The notes under the pieces were generated by a model. That model was not told the DNA's origin and did no database searches. It saw only the letters and a list, made by a program, of their open reading frames with translations. A program made the translations under genes and the position numbers. Of a DNA stretch of 64,000 bases, positions 16,914 through 24,736 are shown piece after piece (positions within the stretch are counted from its first letter, which is position 1; every line of letters starts with the position of its first letter). The DNA comes from Aristaeella hokkaidonensis (lineage in GTDB: Bacteria; Bacillota; Clostridia; Christensenellales; Aristaeellaceae): NCBI RefSeq assembly GCF_018128945.1, contig NZ_CP068393.1, forward strand, positions 372,001 to 436,000. Reading direction: 5' to 3'.

Positions 16914-17495
16914 TCATTTCGTGAAACCATATTCATCAAGAAATCGCTGTATGTTTTTTTCACGTTCGGTTGCTGTTTCATAATACTTCAGCCCTAACTG
17001 CTCACACTGTTTCCTCATAATAATGCTCTGCTCCACAATGCATTCAGCACCCTCGCGAAGTTCCTCGTCGGATTTATAGAAAGAGTAATCTTTTTCTGTG
17101 TCATATTTTTTCTGAATCAGGAAGCGTTCTTCCGGCGAAACATCTGATGTAATAAAATAAGCAATCTCACAGTTCGCTCCGCGAATGTGTCTGTCATAGT
17201 CTTCCGGCAGAAGTTGATACATATCCAGAACCATACCGGGTTCAAACTCATCATATTCACTGCTGTCCAGCATGGCGCGGACAAAAGGCGCCATTTTGCC
17301 GCTGATTACACGCAATGTTTCCAGCGAAGACAGGCCCTGATATGTATTTACCCCGGTTTCAGGGAAACATTTCTCAAAGCCTGCTATGATGGAATCCATA
17401 CTGATATGCTGGTACCCGTATTTTTTTGAAAGCAGATGTGAGACAGTACTTTTTCCGGCTCTTGGAACACCTGCGATAATAATGTTATTCTTCAT
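16914..17495 (-). CDS. P-loop kinase-like protein
   Basis: 193 residues. Walker A GVPRAGKST lies near the N terminus (residues 9-17), followed by HLLSKKYGYQHISMDSI. The later part carries Asp and Arg residues of a LID-like region (SDVSPEERFLIQKKYDTEKD). The fold is that of small nucleotide or antibiotic kinases; the substrate is unknown. The ATG at 17495 is chosen because TGGAG lies 7 nt upstream. Its start overlaps the end of the GNAT gene by 11 bases, so the two form a pair. It sits inside the tRNA-Ser repeat interval. Confidence 0.8.
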   Translation of the reverse strand: MKNNIIIAGVPRAGKSTVSHLLSKKYGYQHISMDSIIAGFEKCFPETGVNTYQGLSSLETLRVISGKMAPFVRAMLDSSEYDEFEPGMVLDMYQLLPEDYDRHIRGANCEIAYFITSDVSPEERFLIQKKYDTEKDYSFYKSDEELREGAECIVEQSIIMRKQCEQLGLKYYETATEREKNIQRFLDEYGFTK

Positions 17496-18036
17496 ATTGT
17501 TTCTCCATAACAATTCCGTCAGAGTTCCATTTCAGAACTGTTTTGTATCCCAGCTTTTTGTACCAGTTTTCAAGATGGGTATAATGTATCCATGAAACGT
17601 CGTATTTATCCTTTTTCAGTAAATCAGTCGCTCTCCTGACCAACTCAAGTCCAATGCCCTTCTCCCGATACGTTGGAATGGTTCCGACACAACCTGGTCC
17701 GCCTACCTTAAGATTATCCTGCATTCCCAAATCACTTAATATGCAGAATGCAACTACCTTATCCTGGTCAAAGGCACAAAAAACCCTGCTCCATTCTCCG
17801 AAATACTGTACCCAGTCCTCGTCCACTTCATATACAGCTTTCTTAAGCTGGCTGATATCGCCTTTATATTCGCCAAAGGTAATACTCTCAGGGCAATGAG
17901 GCACTACTTCACGCGGTGAATCATTGCGCAAATCCATTATCAGTTCCGAAAACGTCCAATCCTTTGGCATTCCTTTTATTCCTGAGTCATCAAAGAATCC
18001 GGGATGCATATTATTAAACATTTTTCTATAATTCAT
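17485..18036 (-). CDS. GNAT-family N-acetyltransferase
   Basis: 183 residues. The acetyl-CoA binding core is visible from about residue 95: VVAFCILSDLGMQDNLKVGG and then GCVGTIPTYREKGIGLELVR, with the pyrophosphate-binding loop represented by REKGIG. The end, WIHYTHLENWYKKLGYKTVL, is the usual C-terminal beta bulge. Acceptor substrate unknown. AAGGAG lies 6 nt before the ATG. It is the upstream member of a two-gene unit with the P-loop kinase, bracketed by the direct repeat. Confidence 0.85.
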   Translation of the reverse strand: MNYRKMFNNMHPGFFDDSGIKGMPKDWTFSELIMDLRNDSPREVVPHCPESITFGEYKGDISQLKKAVYEVDEDWVQYFGEWSRVFCAFDQDKVVAFCILSDLGMQDNLKVGGPGCVGTIPTYREKGIGLELVRRATDLLKKDKYDVSWIHYTHLENWYKKLGYKTVLKWNSDGIVMEKQYEE

Positions 18037-18149
18037 ATAGTGCTCCTTACCATTTGGCTAATCAGCCAGCATTATAACATATTCCGATGAAAGATACATC
18101 CGAATATACCGCTTACAAATATGAATCTGGGTTCGGATACGAAATGATA

Positions 18150-18299
18150 CGCTCCGCACGAATTGGGCACCTGCATGGATGCAGGTGCTTTTCCAATTAC
18201 GCGCGGAGCTGGGTGGGATCCACCCGTTCGCTCAATCTACATACAGCCGCCTTGGAGCGGCGTCTGTACTTGTTTCGCGCTAACAAACTTAGGTCGCTT
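18150..18299 (+). repeat. 150-bp direct repeat, copy B, with tRNA 3'-end remnant
   Basis: Matches copy A over its full length, including CGCTCCGCACG from the tRNA-Ser acceptor end and the GCACCTGCAT hairpin (18167-18188) with TTTT. Just upstream, CTGGGTTCGGA (18127-18137) resembles a decayed T arm, so copy B may have come with a tRNA fragment. Between 18300 and 18430 copy B carries about 100 bases absent from copy A. Confidence 0.88.
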
Positions 18300-18463
18300 T
18301 CGCCTACAGCGATTATCCGCATCTTCAATAGTCGCAACTCCCCACTGGGGAGATTGTTCCTTTTCAGATGACCTCAGAATCGATGAGATTTCCGCCACTG
18401 GCGGTCATCGGTTCTTCGCCCTCGCTGGGGAGACGCTTCCTTCGTTTGCCCGCTCCGCCAAAG

Positions 18464-18492
18464 AATGCCTGTCCCAATGGACAGGCATTTTG
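18464..18492. terminator. Hairpin in the 18.0-18.6 kb intergenic stretch
   Basis: Eleven-bp stem AATGCCTGTCC with its complement, loop CAAT, followed by TT. No gene runs into it from the left; it belongs to the repeat-derived non-coding stretch 18037-18596, which otherwise holds only repeat copy B and its tail. Confidence 0.6.
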
Positions 18493-18513
18493 ACTATGTT
18501 TCACATATAACAA

Positions 18514-18540
18514 GGAGACCGAGAACCGTCCCCTGTATCC
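18514..18540 (-). repeat. Dispersed palindromic element, copy 1
   Basis: GGAGACCGAGAACCG followed by TCCCCTGTATCC, an imperfect palindrome 57 bases past the stop of the HIT gene on the minus strand. Related sequences stand at 22739, 24706, 31202 and 39856, in each case at the 3' end of a minus-strand gene. Confidence 0.6.
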
Positions 18541-18596
18541 TCCAGGGAAATGAACAGGGAAGAAAGCGCTTTTCTTTCCCGTCATCCTTGAATATA

Positions 18597-19007
18597 TCAG
18601 ATCATTTTCAGCCTTTCGTGCATAACGCGCAAATCTTCCTCAGCCCCTTCCGGCTTAGGCCATTCTCCAGGGTTTCCCAGTCGATCCCCGATTTTTCTCG
18701 GGATTATGTGCACATGAAAATGAGGGAGTGACTGGCTCACGGGACTGTTGGCCGACATGATGTCGGCTCCGTCGTAACCGCAGTCTTCAATCAGATGTTT
18801 ACTGATCTTCTGTACCATGGACCAAACCTTGCAAGCCACATCTTCGGGACAATCTGTCACGTATCGATAGTGCTTCTTGGGTATAACAAGAATATGTCCG
18901 TCATAATCCTTCGAGATGTCCATGAACGCGAGAGCCTCGTCATCTTCACAGATTCTGAGCCCTTGTATCTCACCGGAACCTATTTTGCAAAATACACAGT
19001 CTTCCAT
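18597..19007 (-). CDS. HIT-family nucleotide hydrolase (HINT-like)
   Basis: 136 residues, standard for HINT proteins. Residues 4-16 (DCVFCKIGSGEIQ) are the N-terminal zinc-type segment. The catalytic HxHxH is in SLPHFHVHIIPRKIGDR near residue 100. Such enzymes hydrolyse AMP-linked substrates such as adenosine phosphoramidates. AAAGGA lies 4 nt before the ATG. The gene is 45 bases from the Nudix gene upstream on the same strand, so the two may share a transcript. Confidence 0.92.
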   Translation of the reverse strand: MEDCVFCKIGSGEIQGLRICEDDEALAFMDISKDYDGHILVIPKKHYRYVTDCPEDVACKVWSMVQKISKHLIEDCGYDGADIMSANSPVSQSLPHFHVHIIPRKIGDRLGNPGEWPKPEGAEEDLRVMHERLKMI

Positions 19008-19052
19008 ATTTTCCTTTCCACCTATAGGAAGATTATCTTCCGAGTTAAATGA

Positions 19053-19541
19053 TTAAGCTTTTCCCGCAGCCCATTCGAGTATGATATCAGAATCGTAGCC
19101 ATTAAGCTCACCGGGCAGTTCTGTGTGTTTAAAGAATCTGTGTTCCATGACCTCTTCGGGGTCATTCACAATTTTGCCTTCGAACTCCTTTGTGATAAAT
19201 ACGATGCCCGGTCCAAAAGTAACATCTCCATTGGGATATTCGATAATACGCTTTCGACCTGAGAGAAGCTTAAACACTTCCAGCTTTCCCAATGACAGTC
19301 CAGATTCTTCTTTAGCCTCACGTTTAACCGCTTCTTCAAAAGTCTCTCCCATTTCCATGGATCCGCCTATGATTGCCCAGCGACCATTGTCCCGGCGTTT
19401 TTGCAGCAATATCTCCCCATCGTTATTCTCGATGATTACGCCACATGCACAGCTCATGATCGGCGCATGCCCCACAAATTTGCGCATCTCCTTGATATAA
19501 CCATTCTTTTTATAATAATCGATGTATTCGTCAACCGTCAT
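19053..19541 (-). CDS. Nudix hydrolase
   Basis: 162 residues. The full Nudix box is present: GGSMEMGETFEEAVKREAKE followed by ESGL (GX5EX7REXXEEXGL). These enzymes cleave nucleoside diphosphates linked to another group, with Mg2+ bound by the REXXEE glutamates. The ATG at 19541 is preferred because GGAGG lies 5 nt before it, whereas an in-frame ATG four codons earlier overlaps that site. The substrate cannot be told from sequence. Confidence 0.92.
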   Translation of the reverse strand: MTVDEYIDYYKKNGYIKEMRKFVGHAPIMSCACGVIIENNDGEILLQKRRDNGRWAIIGGSMEMGETFEEAVKREAKEESGLSLGKLEVFKLLSGRKRIIEYPNGDVTFGPGIVFITKEFEGKIVNDPEEVMEHRFFKHTELPGELNGYDSDIILEWAAGKA

Positions 19542-19626
19542 GTTTTCCTCCATAACACGTAATATTCAAAGATATTTTTTGTTTTTCCGCCTTATCATCT
19601 TCCCGGCAGGCTGGAATCACGTCAGT

Positions 19627-20151
19627 TTATTGCATTTCCCGGACAATCATACATTCCATCTGCAGATCATAAGGCTCTGCCTCAGCAAGGGAAGGAATAG
19701 GGTCAGAACTGAGGCGGAACCCCATGGCGGTGTAGAAGTTTATTGTTTCTTCAGAAGAGCAGCAGGATGCATACAAAGCATGAGCTCCCATCTTCAGGGC
19801 TTCCTGTCTGGCGGCTTCAAACAAGGCTCTGCCGATTCCACGATGGCGGTAATCCCTGGAAACATGGAAGCTGTCAATAATAAGCCGGCCTTTGTTCAGC
19901 CTGGGAATCAGCATGATTTCGCCAATTACGTGATTTCCTTCATAAGCGCAATATGTCACGTACCGCCCGCTGAGAATCTCTTCAGCTTTTTCGATAAGAC
20001 GCGCGGCATCCCAATCCTCAGTGAAGGGATTGTAAACCAGTGTCAGCTTCCCGTTCTGCAGGCGATACACATTTTTTACTTCCTGATACCGCCGAAAGTC
20101 TTTCAGCGAGTCCCGGGTGAAGTTATTACTGTCAATAAGCTTTATTTCCAA
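19627..20151 (-). CDS. GNAT-family N-acetyltransferase
   Basis: 174 residues. Acetyl-CoA core: GRLIIDSFHVSRDYRHRGIG then RALFEAARQEALKMGAHALY, with the RHRGIG loop; the C-terminal SSEETINFYTAMGFRLS is typical. The only sensible start is TTG at 20151, with GAGAGG 9 nt before it. The N terminus (LIDSNNFTRDSLKDFRRYQE) resembles acetyltransferases in which a target pocket precedes the core. Acceptor unknown. Confidence 0.85.
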   Translation of the reverse strand: MEIKLIDSNNFTRDSLKDFRRYQEVKNVYRLQNGKLTLVYNPFTEDWDAARLIEKAEEILSGRYVTYCAYEGNHVIGEIMLIPRLNKGRLIIDSFHVSRDYRHRGIGRALFEAARQEALKMGAHALYASCCSSEETINFYTAMGFRLSSDPIPSLAEAEPYDLQMECMIVREMQ

Positions 20152-20197
20152 ATCATTATGCCTCTCATAGTTAAGAAAATCAAAAGTTAATGTTCCA

Positions 20198-20722
20198 TTA
20201 CACGCCAGAAATGGTCATACTCTCCCATTCTTCCCTCAATATAGAATAACACAACGTATCGCTCTGATCTCTTGCGTGCTTTCGAAGCCTGCCCTCTAAT
20301 GTGAAGGCACATTTCTCCAATACCCGGGTACTTTCAGCATTATGGGAACGGACCCAGGCCGCAATCACCGCCAGGCCCAGTTCAGAAAATCCATAATCGA
20401 CCATGCGCTTTACTGCTTCTGTGGCAAATCCTCTGTTACGATAATCTGCCGCGATTGCGTATTCCAACTCCACATAGCCCTCGTACCGGTTCATGTCTCC
20501 CAGACTGATGAAACCGATCAATTCAGTGCTTTCGCGGTGAATAATCGCCTTGAATTGATCGCCCTTAGCCCAGAATTGTATAGCTTCCTCGGCATCCTGA
20601 ATGGATTCGAGAAATGCCACACCGCTTTTGCGAAGTGTTTCATCCCGGCATAATTGATATAGCGCCGGGGCATCACTTTCCTGCCAGTTTCGTAATATCA
20701 GATGCTTAGTTTCAATCATCAT
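20198..20722 (-). CDS. RimJ/RimL-type GNAT acetyltransferase
   Basis: 174 residues. The start MIETKHLILRNWQESDAPAL, the core GYVELEYAIAADYRNRGFAT with TEAVKRMVDYGFSELGL, and the SHNAESTRVLEKCAFTLEGR end are those of the RimJ/RimL subfamily that acetylates N termini of proteins or small molecules. Two Met codons are adjacent at the start; the GGAGG upstream (in a repeated junction segment) is 16 nt away, longer than usual. Confidence 0.88.
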   Translation of the reverse strand: MMIETKHLILRNWQESDAPALYQLCRDETLRKSGVAFLESIQDAEEAIQFWAKGDQFKAIIHRESTELIGFISLGDMNRYEGYVELEYAIAADYRNRGFATEAVKRMVDYGFSELGLAVIAAWVRSHNAESTRVLEKCAFTLEGRLRKHARDQSDTLCYSILREEWESMTISGV

Positions 20723-20724
20723 AC

Positions 20725-20770
20725 TCTTTTAAGTTGTTCCTCCAACATATGATCCGACAAACAGGAATTT
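20725..20770 (-). repeat. Repeated junction segment, copy 1
   Basis: On the minus strand it begins with ATTCCTGTTTG directly after the TAA of the pyrophosphatase-like gene and ends in GTTGGAGGAACAACTTAAAAGA before the GNAT start. A near copy is at 23288-23333, and the ATTCCTGTTT part recurs behind the stop at 24162. Confidence 0.65.
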
Positions 20771-21116
20771 ATCGACGTATCAAAACGCCTTTCATATACT
20801 GCGTTTCATTATGCGTTTTATATACTTCCATCTTTTCCTCTTCTGTACAGCCAATCAGTATCTTGATCTCAGAGTCCCGCTTCATCAAATCGACAATGCA
20901 CATGACGGCATCGACTGTTTTCTTGCCGCTGCCGACCCATACGTCAATTCCTGCTCCGTCCATAGAGGAAGTGTTTTTCAGATAACCATAGTCAACCCGA
21001 TATATGAAATCCGGGAATCTTGGATGGGCAGATCCTTTTGGTCTGTCGATGACAATTTCGGAAGTGTTCACCAGCTCATCCAGTGCATTCCAGAAATCCT
21101 CATTATAATCATTCAT
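20769..21116 (-). CDS. Inorganic pyrophosphatase-like small protein
   Basis: 115 residues. The core IDRPKGSAHPRFPDFIYRVD followed by YGYLKNTSSMDGAGIDVWVG resembles the substrate-binding part of soluble inorganic pyrophosphatases (KGS, then YxVDYGYL, then DGxxxDV) but is far shorter than the 170-200 residue enzymes. It belongs to a little-studied small family annotated by this similarity. ATG at 21116 has GGAGG 8 nt upstream; an upstream extension of the frame has no site. Activity is uncertain. Confidence 0.65.
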   Translation of the reverse strand: MNDYNEDFWNALDELVNTSEIVIDRPKGSAHPRFPDFIYRVDYGYLKNTSSMDGAGIDVWVGSGKKTVDAVMCIVDLMKRDSEIKILIGCTEEEKMEVYKTHNETQYMKGVLIRR

Positions 21117-21188
21117 TTTATTTTCCTCCGCCAGATTCAGATTTGCCACAGACGATAATATCGAAAGGTAATGTATACGCTGAAAACG

Positions 21189-21217
21189 ATCATACCAAAG
21201 CATGTGTTTCCAGTCAA
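21189..21217 (-). promoter_or_regulatory. Promoter of the pyrophosphatase-like gene (shared module)
   Basis: Minus strand TTGACT (21217-21212), 17 bp, TATGAT (21194-21189) with extended TGG before it. The spacer end ATGCTTTGG and the following CGTTTT closely match promoters at 47513-47541 and 57822-57850. Confidence 0.8.
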
Positions 21218-21348
21218 ACTGAAGCAGGCGAGGGAAGTTTTTTCCATGGAAATACAAGGCCGAATATGTCAAAGCCAGAATGGATTTTCCCTGCCTCCTT
21301 TGCTTCTGCTATACACTGAAAGGGATAGATCAATTGTGAAATGTTAAA

Positions 21349-21392
21349 TTTTGCAACAAATACTATACAAATTTGCAACATAATGTTATAAT
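21349..21392 (+). promoter_or_regulatory. Promoter and direct-repeat operator of the peptidoglycan-binding protein gene
   Basis: TATAAT (21387-21392) has a weak TATACA (21364-21369) 17 bp upstream. Two copies of TTGCAACA start 22 bp apart (21351 and 21373), that is two helical turns, and flank the -35 region. This suggests a dimeric regulator site. The 5' leader to the ATG at 21532 is about 130 nt. Confidence 0.55.
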
Positions 21393-21531
21393 CAGAACGG
21401 CAAATAACGGGATTGTTCTATAAAACACACGGCATTTTCACAAGCTGGAAGCCACATATATATGCTTGAGACATTATCCGGATAAATCAATGGGGGTGCA
21501 GCAGCTGACAGGCTGACGGGAGGAAGACAGT

Positions 21532-22668
21532 ATGACCAATAGTTTTATGTTCAGAAACAAGATGCTTCGTTTCCTTTTGATCCTTTCTTTATGTATATCC
21601 ATGACTGTGCCGGCCCTGGCTTATGAAGGGACAACCCTCTATAATGGATGCAGCGGGGAAGAAGTCCGGGTAATGCAGCAGGCGCTGATTGATCTGGGCT
21701 ATCTCGAAGGAAAGGCTGACGGCAAATATGGCGATAAAACCGAAGAAGCTGTTCGAGCATTCCAACGCAAAAATGGTTTGACACCCGATGGCCTGGCTGG
21801 AAAAGACACCCGTTCACTGCTGGAATCGGCACGGAACGGCAGCAGTAAAGCTGCAACAGGGAATGCTGCCAAACCTTCGGCATACAACGAGGGGACCCTC
21901 TATAACGGATGCAGCGGAGAAGAGGTTCGTGCAATGCAGCAGGAGCTGATTGATCTAGGCTATCTCGAAGGAAAGGCTGACGGTAAATTTGGCAATAAAA
22001 CCGAAAAAGCTGTTAAGGACTTCCAGCGCAAAAACGGCCTGACCGAAGACGGCCTGGCCGGAAAGAAAACCCGGTCGGTACTGGATTTGGTGTATAAAAG
22101 AAAAAATTCCCCTAAGGAAATGACGGCTGCCCAGATCCAGGTATACGATGAGAGGGAGGGAATCGACTGGACTCCCAAGGAGAATAAAGCCCGGCAGATT
22201 CTGAATGCGGAAGGTCACAGCACTGACGGACTGAACTATATTGAACATTCCTTTGCTCCGAAGGGAGGCAGTGCGCTCCCGTTCGATTATTACTCGCTGA
22301 GTTTCTACAAATCCAAGGAAACCAGTGTATACGACTGTACGTATGCCGTTCATCTGGATCCTAATGGAAAGCTTGTCCTGATGGACACCGAGGATTTCGG
22401 CGGAAAGAAGCTGACGCATATAGACGATCCTGTTGCCGGGGATGTGAACAATGATCTCATGAACAAGGCGAAAGAAGAAATCAAGCGTTTCCTGAAACGG
22501 TACGGCTATTCATCTTTGGTTAAGAAGGTCAGCAAGCTGAAAGTGAGCCAGATCTCCGTTTCGAACGATAACGAGGATATTTATTACACATTCAGTGAGG
22601 CATTCATGATCCGCGTCCGGGTTGCACCAACCCTCCGGATCGATTACTTCTGTTATAATGGACAATAG
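21532..22668 (+). CDS. Secreted protein with two peptidoglycan-binding (PGB_1) repeats
   Basis: 378 residues. Signal peptide ends VPALA. Two PG_binding_1 repeats (about 36-100 and 122-186) are nearly identical (TLYNGCSGEEVR, LIDLGYLEGKADGK, AVRAFQRKNGLT), implying recent internal duplication. The remainder (190-378) is a PepSY-like or unclassified domain (ENKARQILNAEGHSTDGLNY, VYDCTYAVHLDPNGKLVLMD) with no recognised catalytic motif. GGGAGG lies 10 nt upstream of the ATG. It is the only plus-strand gene in the left half of the accessory region, with its own promoter and strong terminator, so it may predate the flanking insertions. Confidence 0.85.
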   Translation: MTNSFMFRNKMLRFLLILSLCISMTVPALAYEGTTLYNGCSGEEVRVMQQALIDLGYLEGKADGKYGDKTEEAVRAFQRKNGLTPDGLAGKDTRSLLESARNGSSKAATGNAAKPSAYNEGTLYNGCSGEEVRAMQQELIDLGYLEGKADGKFGNKTEKAVKDFQRKNGLTEDGLAGKKTRSVLDLVYKRKNSPKEMTAAQIQVYDEREGIDWTPKENKARQILNAEGHSTDGLNYIEHSFAPKGGSALPFDYYSLSFYKSKETSVYDCTYAVHLDPNGKLVLMDTEDFGGKKLTHIDDPVAGDVNNDLMNKAKEEIKRFLKRYGYSSLVKKVSKLKVSQISVSNDNEDIYYTFSEAFMIRVRVAPTLRIDYFCYNGQ

Positions 22669-22681
22669 CCTGGAATACTTT

Positions 22682-22716
22682 CGGGCCCGCTGCGCACAGC
22701 AGCGGGCCCGGTTTTA
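22682..22716 (+). terminator. Terminator of the peptidoglycan-binding protein gene
   Basis: Twelve-bp GC-rich stem CGGGCCCGCTGC with its complement, five-base loop, then GTTTTA. Confidence 0.9.
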
Positions 22717-22751
22717 TTGGCGGGAAGAAGAAAAATAACGTCCCCTGTCTC

Positions 22752-23240
22752 CTATAAATTAAACTCAAATATGACACCGTCTTCCTGCTTGTTTTCGTGC
22801 CCGGTGTCGGTTTTTGTTACCACGCCGCCCATTCGCTGATAGAACTGCATGGCATTCTCATTGTGAGGACTACAGTCGCAGGCAAAACGGTTGATCCCTT
22901 TTTCCTGACAGTAATCCTTCAAAATGGCGAAGGCCTGTTTTCCAATCCCTTTGTGTTGATACTCTCGCAGCACATACAGGGAACGCAGCCATATCCCGGA
23001 GCCAGCATGCTGAAAAATGAAATATCCGATATCAGCGTCACCGTATTTAATCAGATATACCGTGAAGGATGGATTTGAAATCTTTTTCAGATCGCGCTGT
23101 TGATGCCAGTCATAGTCGAAATCATCAATGACCGCATCCGGATAAATGCCCCGATACGTCGTATCCCAAATCCTCTGCCGAAGCGTACTGATGGCTGCCG
23201 CATCACTGGCTTTTGCCGGGATAAATTCTACGTTCATCAT
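22752..23240 (-). CDS. GNAT-family N-acetyltransferase
   Basis: 162 residues. Start IPAKASDAAAISTLRQRIWD then TTYRGIYPDAVID is common among GNATs near toxin and resistance genes. The CoA core is LRSLYVLREYQHKGIGKQAF, and the end NENAMQFYQRMGGVV is the usual third motif. Acceptor unknown. Two Met codons lie at the start; AGAAG precedes them closely. A half copy of the dispersed palindrome (22739-22752) overlaps its stop. Confidence 0.87.
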   Translation of the reverse strand: MMNVEFIPAKASDAAAISTLRQRIWDTTYRGIYPDAVIDDFDYDWHQQRDLKKISNPSFTVYLIKYGDADIGYFIFQHAGSGIWLRSLYVLREYQHKGIGKQAFAILKDYCQEKGINRFACDCSPHNENAMQFYQRMGGVVTKTDTGHENKQEDGVIFEFNL

Positions 23241-23287
23241 ATCTTCTGTTTGAACCGTTCAATAGGAAAACGGTTCTTTTGCAGTAA

Positions 23288-23333
23288 TCTTTTAAGTTAT
23301 CTCTCCAACATATATTCGTGCAAACAGGAATTT
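23288..23333 (-). repeat. Repeated junction segment, copy 2
   Basis: Near copy of 20725-20770: both contain AAATTCCTGTTTG, an ATATGTTGGAG block and AACTTAAAAGA on the minus strand. Here it lies between the radical SAM pseudogene and the GNAT gene. Confidence 0.65.
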
Positions 23334-23353
23334 GCAGGGTTCCTGGCAATGGT

Positions 23354-24106
23354 TTATGGACGGTATGTTCTGATGATTTCAAGAATATCTGTTTCATAAA
23401 CGTTTCCGTTCAGGACATCACCGTTTGCGTCGAAGGATATTGTTTTGATATTCTTCGGATCTTCCTCATAGGGAGAAACAGGCGCGGCGTTATCATCAAA
23501 GTATTCCCGAAGATATTTGAGCGCGTTCCCTGACGGAAAGATCACATTCCCCTAATTCAGCGGGATATGCAGAGGGTCGAATGCCCGGATGATCTCCTTT
23601 GTTTTTTCATTGTAGGGATTTTGATCTCCGGGGCTTACCAACCACGCGGGCTGGAGCTTGATCGGAATACCGGAATCAACGGCGCATTCGGCAAAAAACA
23701 TAACCGTATCGAGAGGAATGGTTTCCTGATGAAACGCGTCAACGGACAACAGCAGAGCATTGACTCCGCTGTCGGCCAAACTCAACGCGACAGTTTTGAT
23801 CTTGTCTTTATTCTTTGAGAAAAAACCGTTTGTGATTACCTGCCTTTTAGCGACTCCCAGACTTGCTGCGGTTTTGTGGATTGCGCAGACTGTATCGGGA
23901 TAAAGCAACGGTTCTCCGCCAAACGTCATCACCGTCGAAATCTCGTAAGACGAACAGATCTTTCGTACGGCTTCTGCAGCGACCGTTTTGTCGATATGTT
24001 CCGTAAAGCCGTCATGATTGCCTTCCGAGCAGTGCCTGCATTTTCCTGTGCACGCCATTGTCACAACAAATTCGATTTTTTCCAGGTTCTTTATATATGG
24101 ATTCAT
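23354..24106 (-). pseudogene. Radical SAM protein interrupted by an in-frame TAG
   Basis: The 184-residue N-terminal part carries the C19-x3-C23-x2-C26 cluster motif (MACTGKCRHCSEG) that binds the 4Fe-4S cluster and SAM, followed by FGGEPLLYPD. It ends LHIPLN-TAG. The same frame continues for 65 more codons (GNVIFPSGNALKYLREYFDD, then DPKNIKTISFDANGDVLNGN, ending EIIRTYRP), clearly the C-terminal part of the same protein. A single change such as GAG to TAG at 23552-23554 explains it. The full product would be about 251 residues. It is a recent nonsense mutation, a sequencing error or a readthrough codon. GGGGAG precedes the ATG. Confidence 0.85.
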
Positions 24107-24161
24107 TATGCGTTTTACTCCCCAAATACCGATTTGGTTATTTAATCCATAAAACAGGAAT

Positions 24162-24650
24162 TCAGCGATTCAATTCATACCATACATCTATCTCGGCTTT
24201 ATCAGGTGTTTCAAACATTGAAAGCAGCTTATTCAGCAAACCTTCATCCATATAAAAGTCTGAACCGCCATTTCCTTCTTCGATTCTTTTATTGCGCTCT
24301 TCTATATTTCGATTCCAGGTATCATCATCGATATCAATATAATGCCATTCAAAGCTTATATCATATGATTTTAAGTATGCTGAAATATCTGCCCTGTTTT
24401 CTTTTGTCCAGAATCCCCAATCCAATATTACATTAGCACCTGCTTTACAAATTTCCACAGCTTTCTTTTTCAGATAATTATTCACACGCTGAGCAAATAT
24501 ATTATAAAATTCTCCTTGCTCATTATTAATCAAATCATAAGTAACCTCATCTGTAGATAGAATGACCGCATTGTATTTCTCTTTAAGTGATTTTGCATAG
24601 TATGATTTACCACTGCATATTTTTCCGCATATCAAATATACTTTTCCCAT
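24162..24650 (-). CDS. AAA/P-loop kinase-like protein
   Basis: 162 residues. Walker A GKICSGKS is at residues 9-16, then YYAKSLKEKYNAVILSTDEV, where DEV is the usual Asp of small-molecule kinases. ILDWGFWTKENRADISAYLK follows, and R/N-rich NRNIEERNKRIEEGN forms a LID. Its base composition is clearly more AT-rich than the neighbours, which suggests separate acquisition. TGGAGAG lies 5 nt before the ATG. Substrate unknown; similar proteins are often labelled antibiotic or nucleoside kinases without proof. Confidence 0.8.
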   Translation of the reverse strand: MGKVYLICGKICSGKSYYAKSLKEKYNAVILSTDEVTYDLINNEQGEFYNIFAQRVNNYLKKKAVEICKAGANVILDWGFWTKENRADISAYLKSYDISFEWHYIDIDDDTWNRNIEERNKRIEEGNGGSDFYMDEGLLNKLLSMFETPDKAEIDVWYELNR

Positions 24651-24702
24651 ATAGTCTCTCCATAATCAATAAAGTCAAAATGGTTCCTCAGAAATCTCAT
24701 CA

Positions 24703-24735
24703 AAAGGAGACAGAGAACCGTTCCCTGTGTCCTGC
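24703..24735 (-). terminator. Dispersed palindrome copy acting as terminator
   Basis: GGAGACAGAGAACCG then TTCCCTGTGTCC (24706-24732) forms an imperfect hairpin just past the stop of the DinB/DUF3795 gene; TTTTGATG follows on the minus strand. Confidence 0.6.
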
Positions 24736-24736
24736 G

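Noticed and set aside
23552..23554. Pyrrolysine insertion at the TAG codon
   Set aside because: No pyl genes or methylamine methyltransferase context in the window; a plain nonsense change is simpler.
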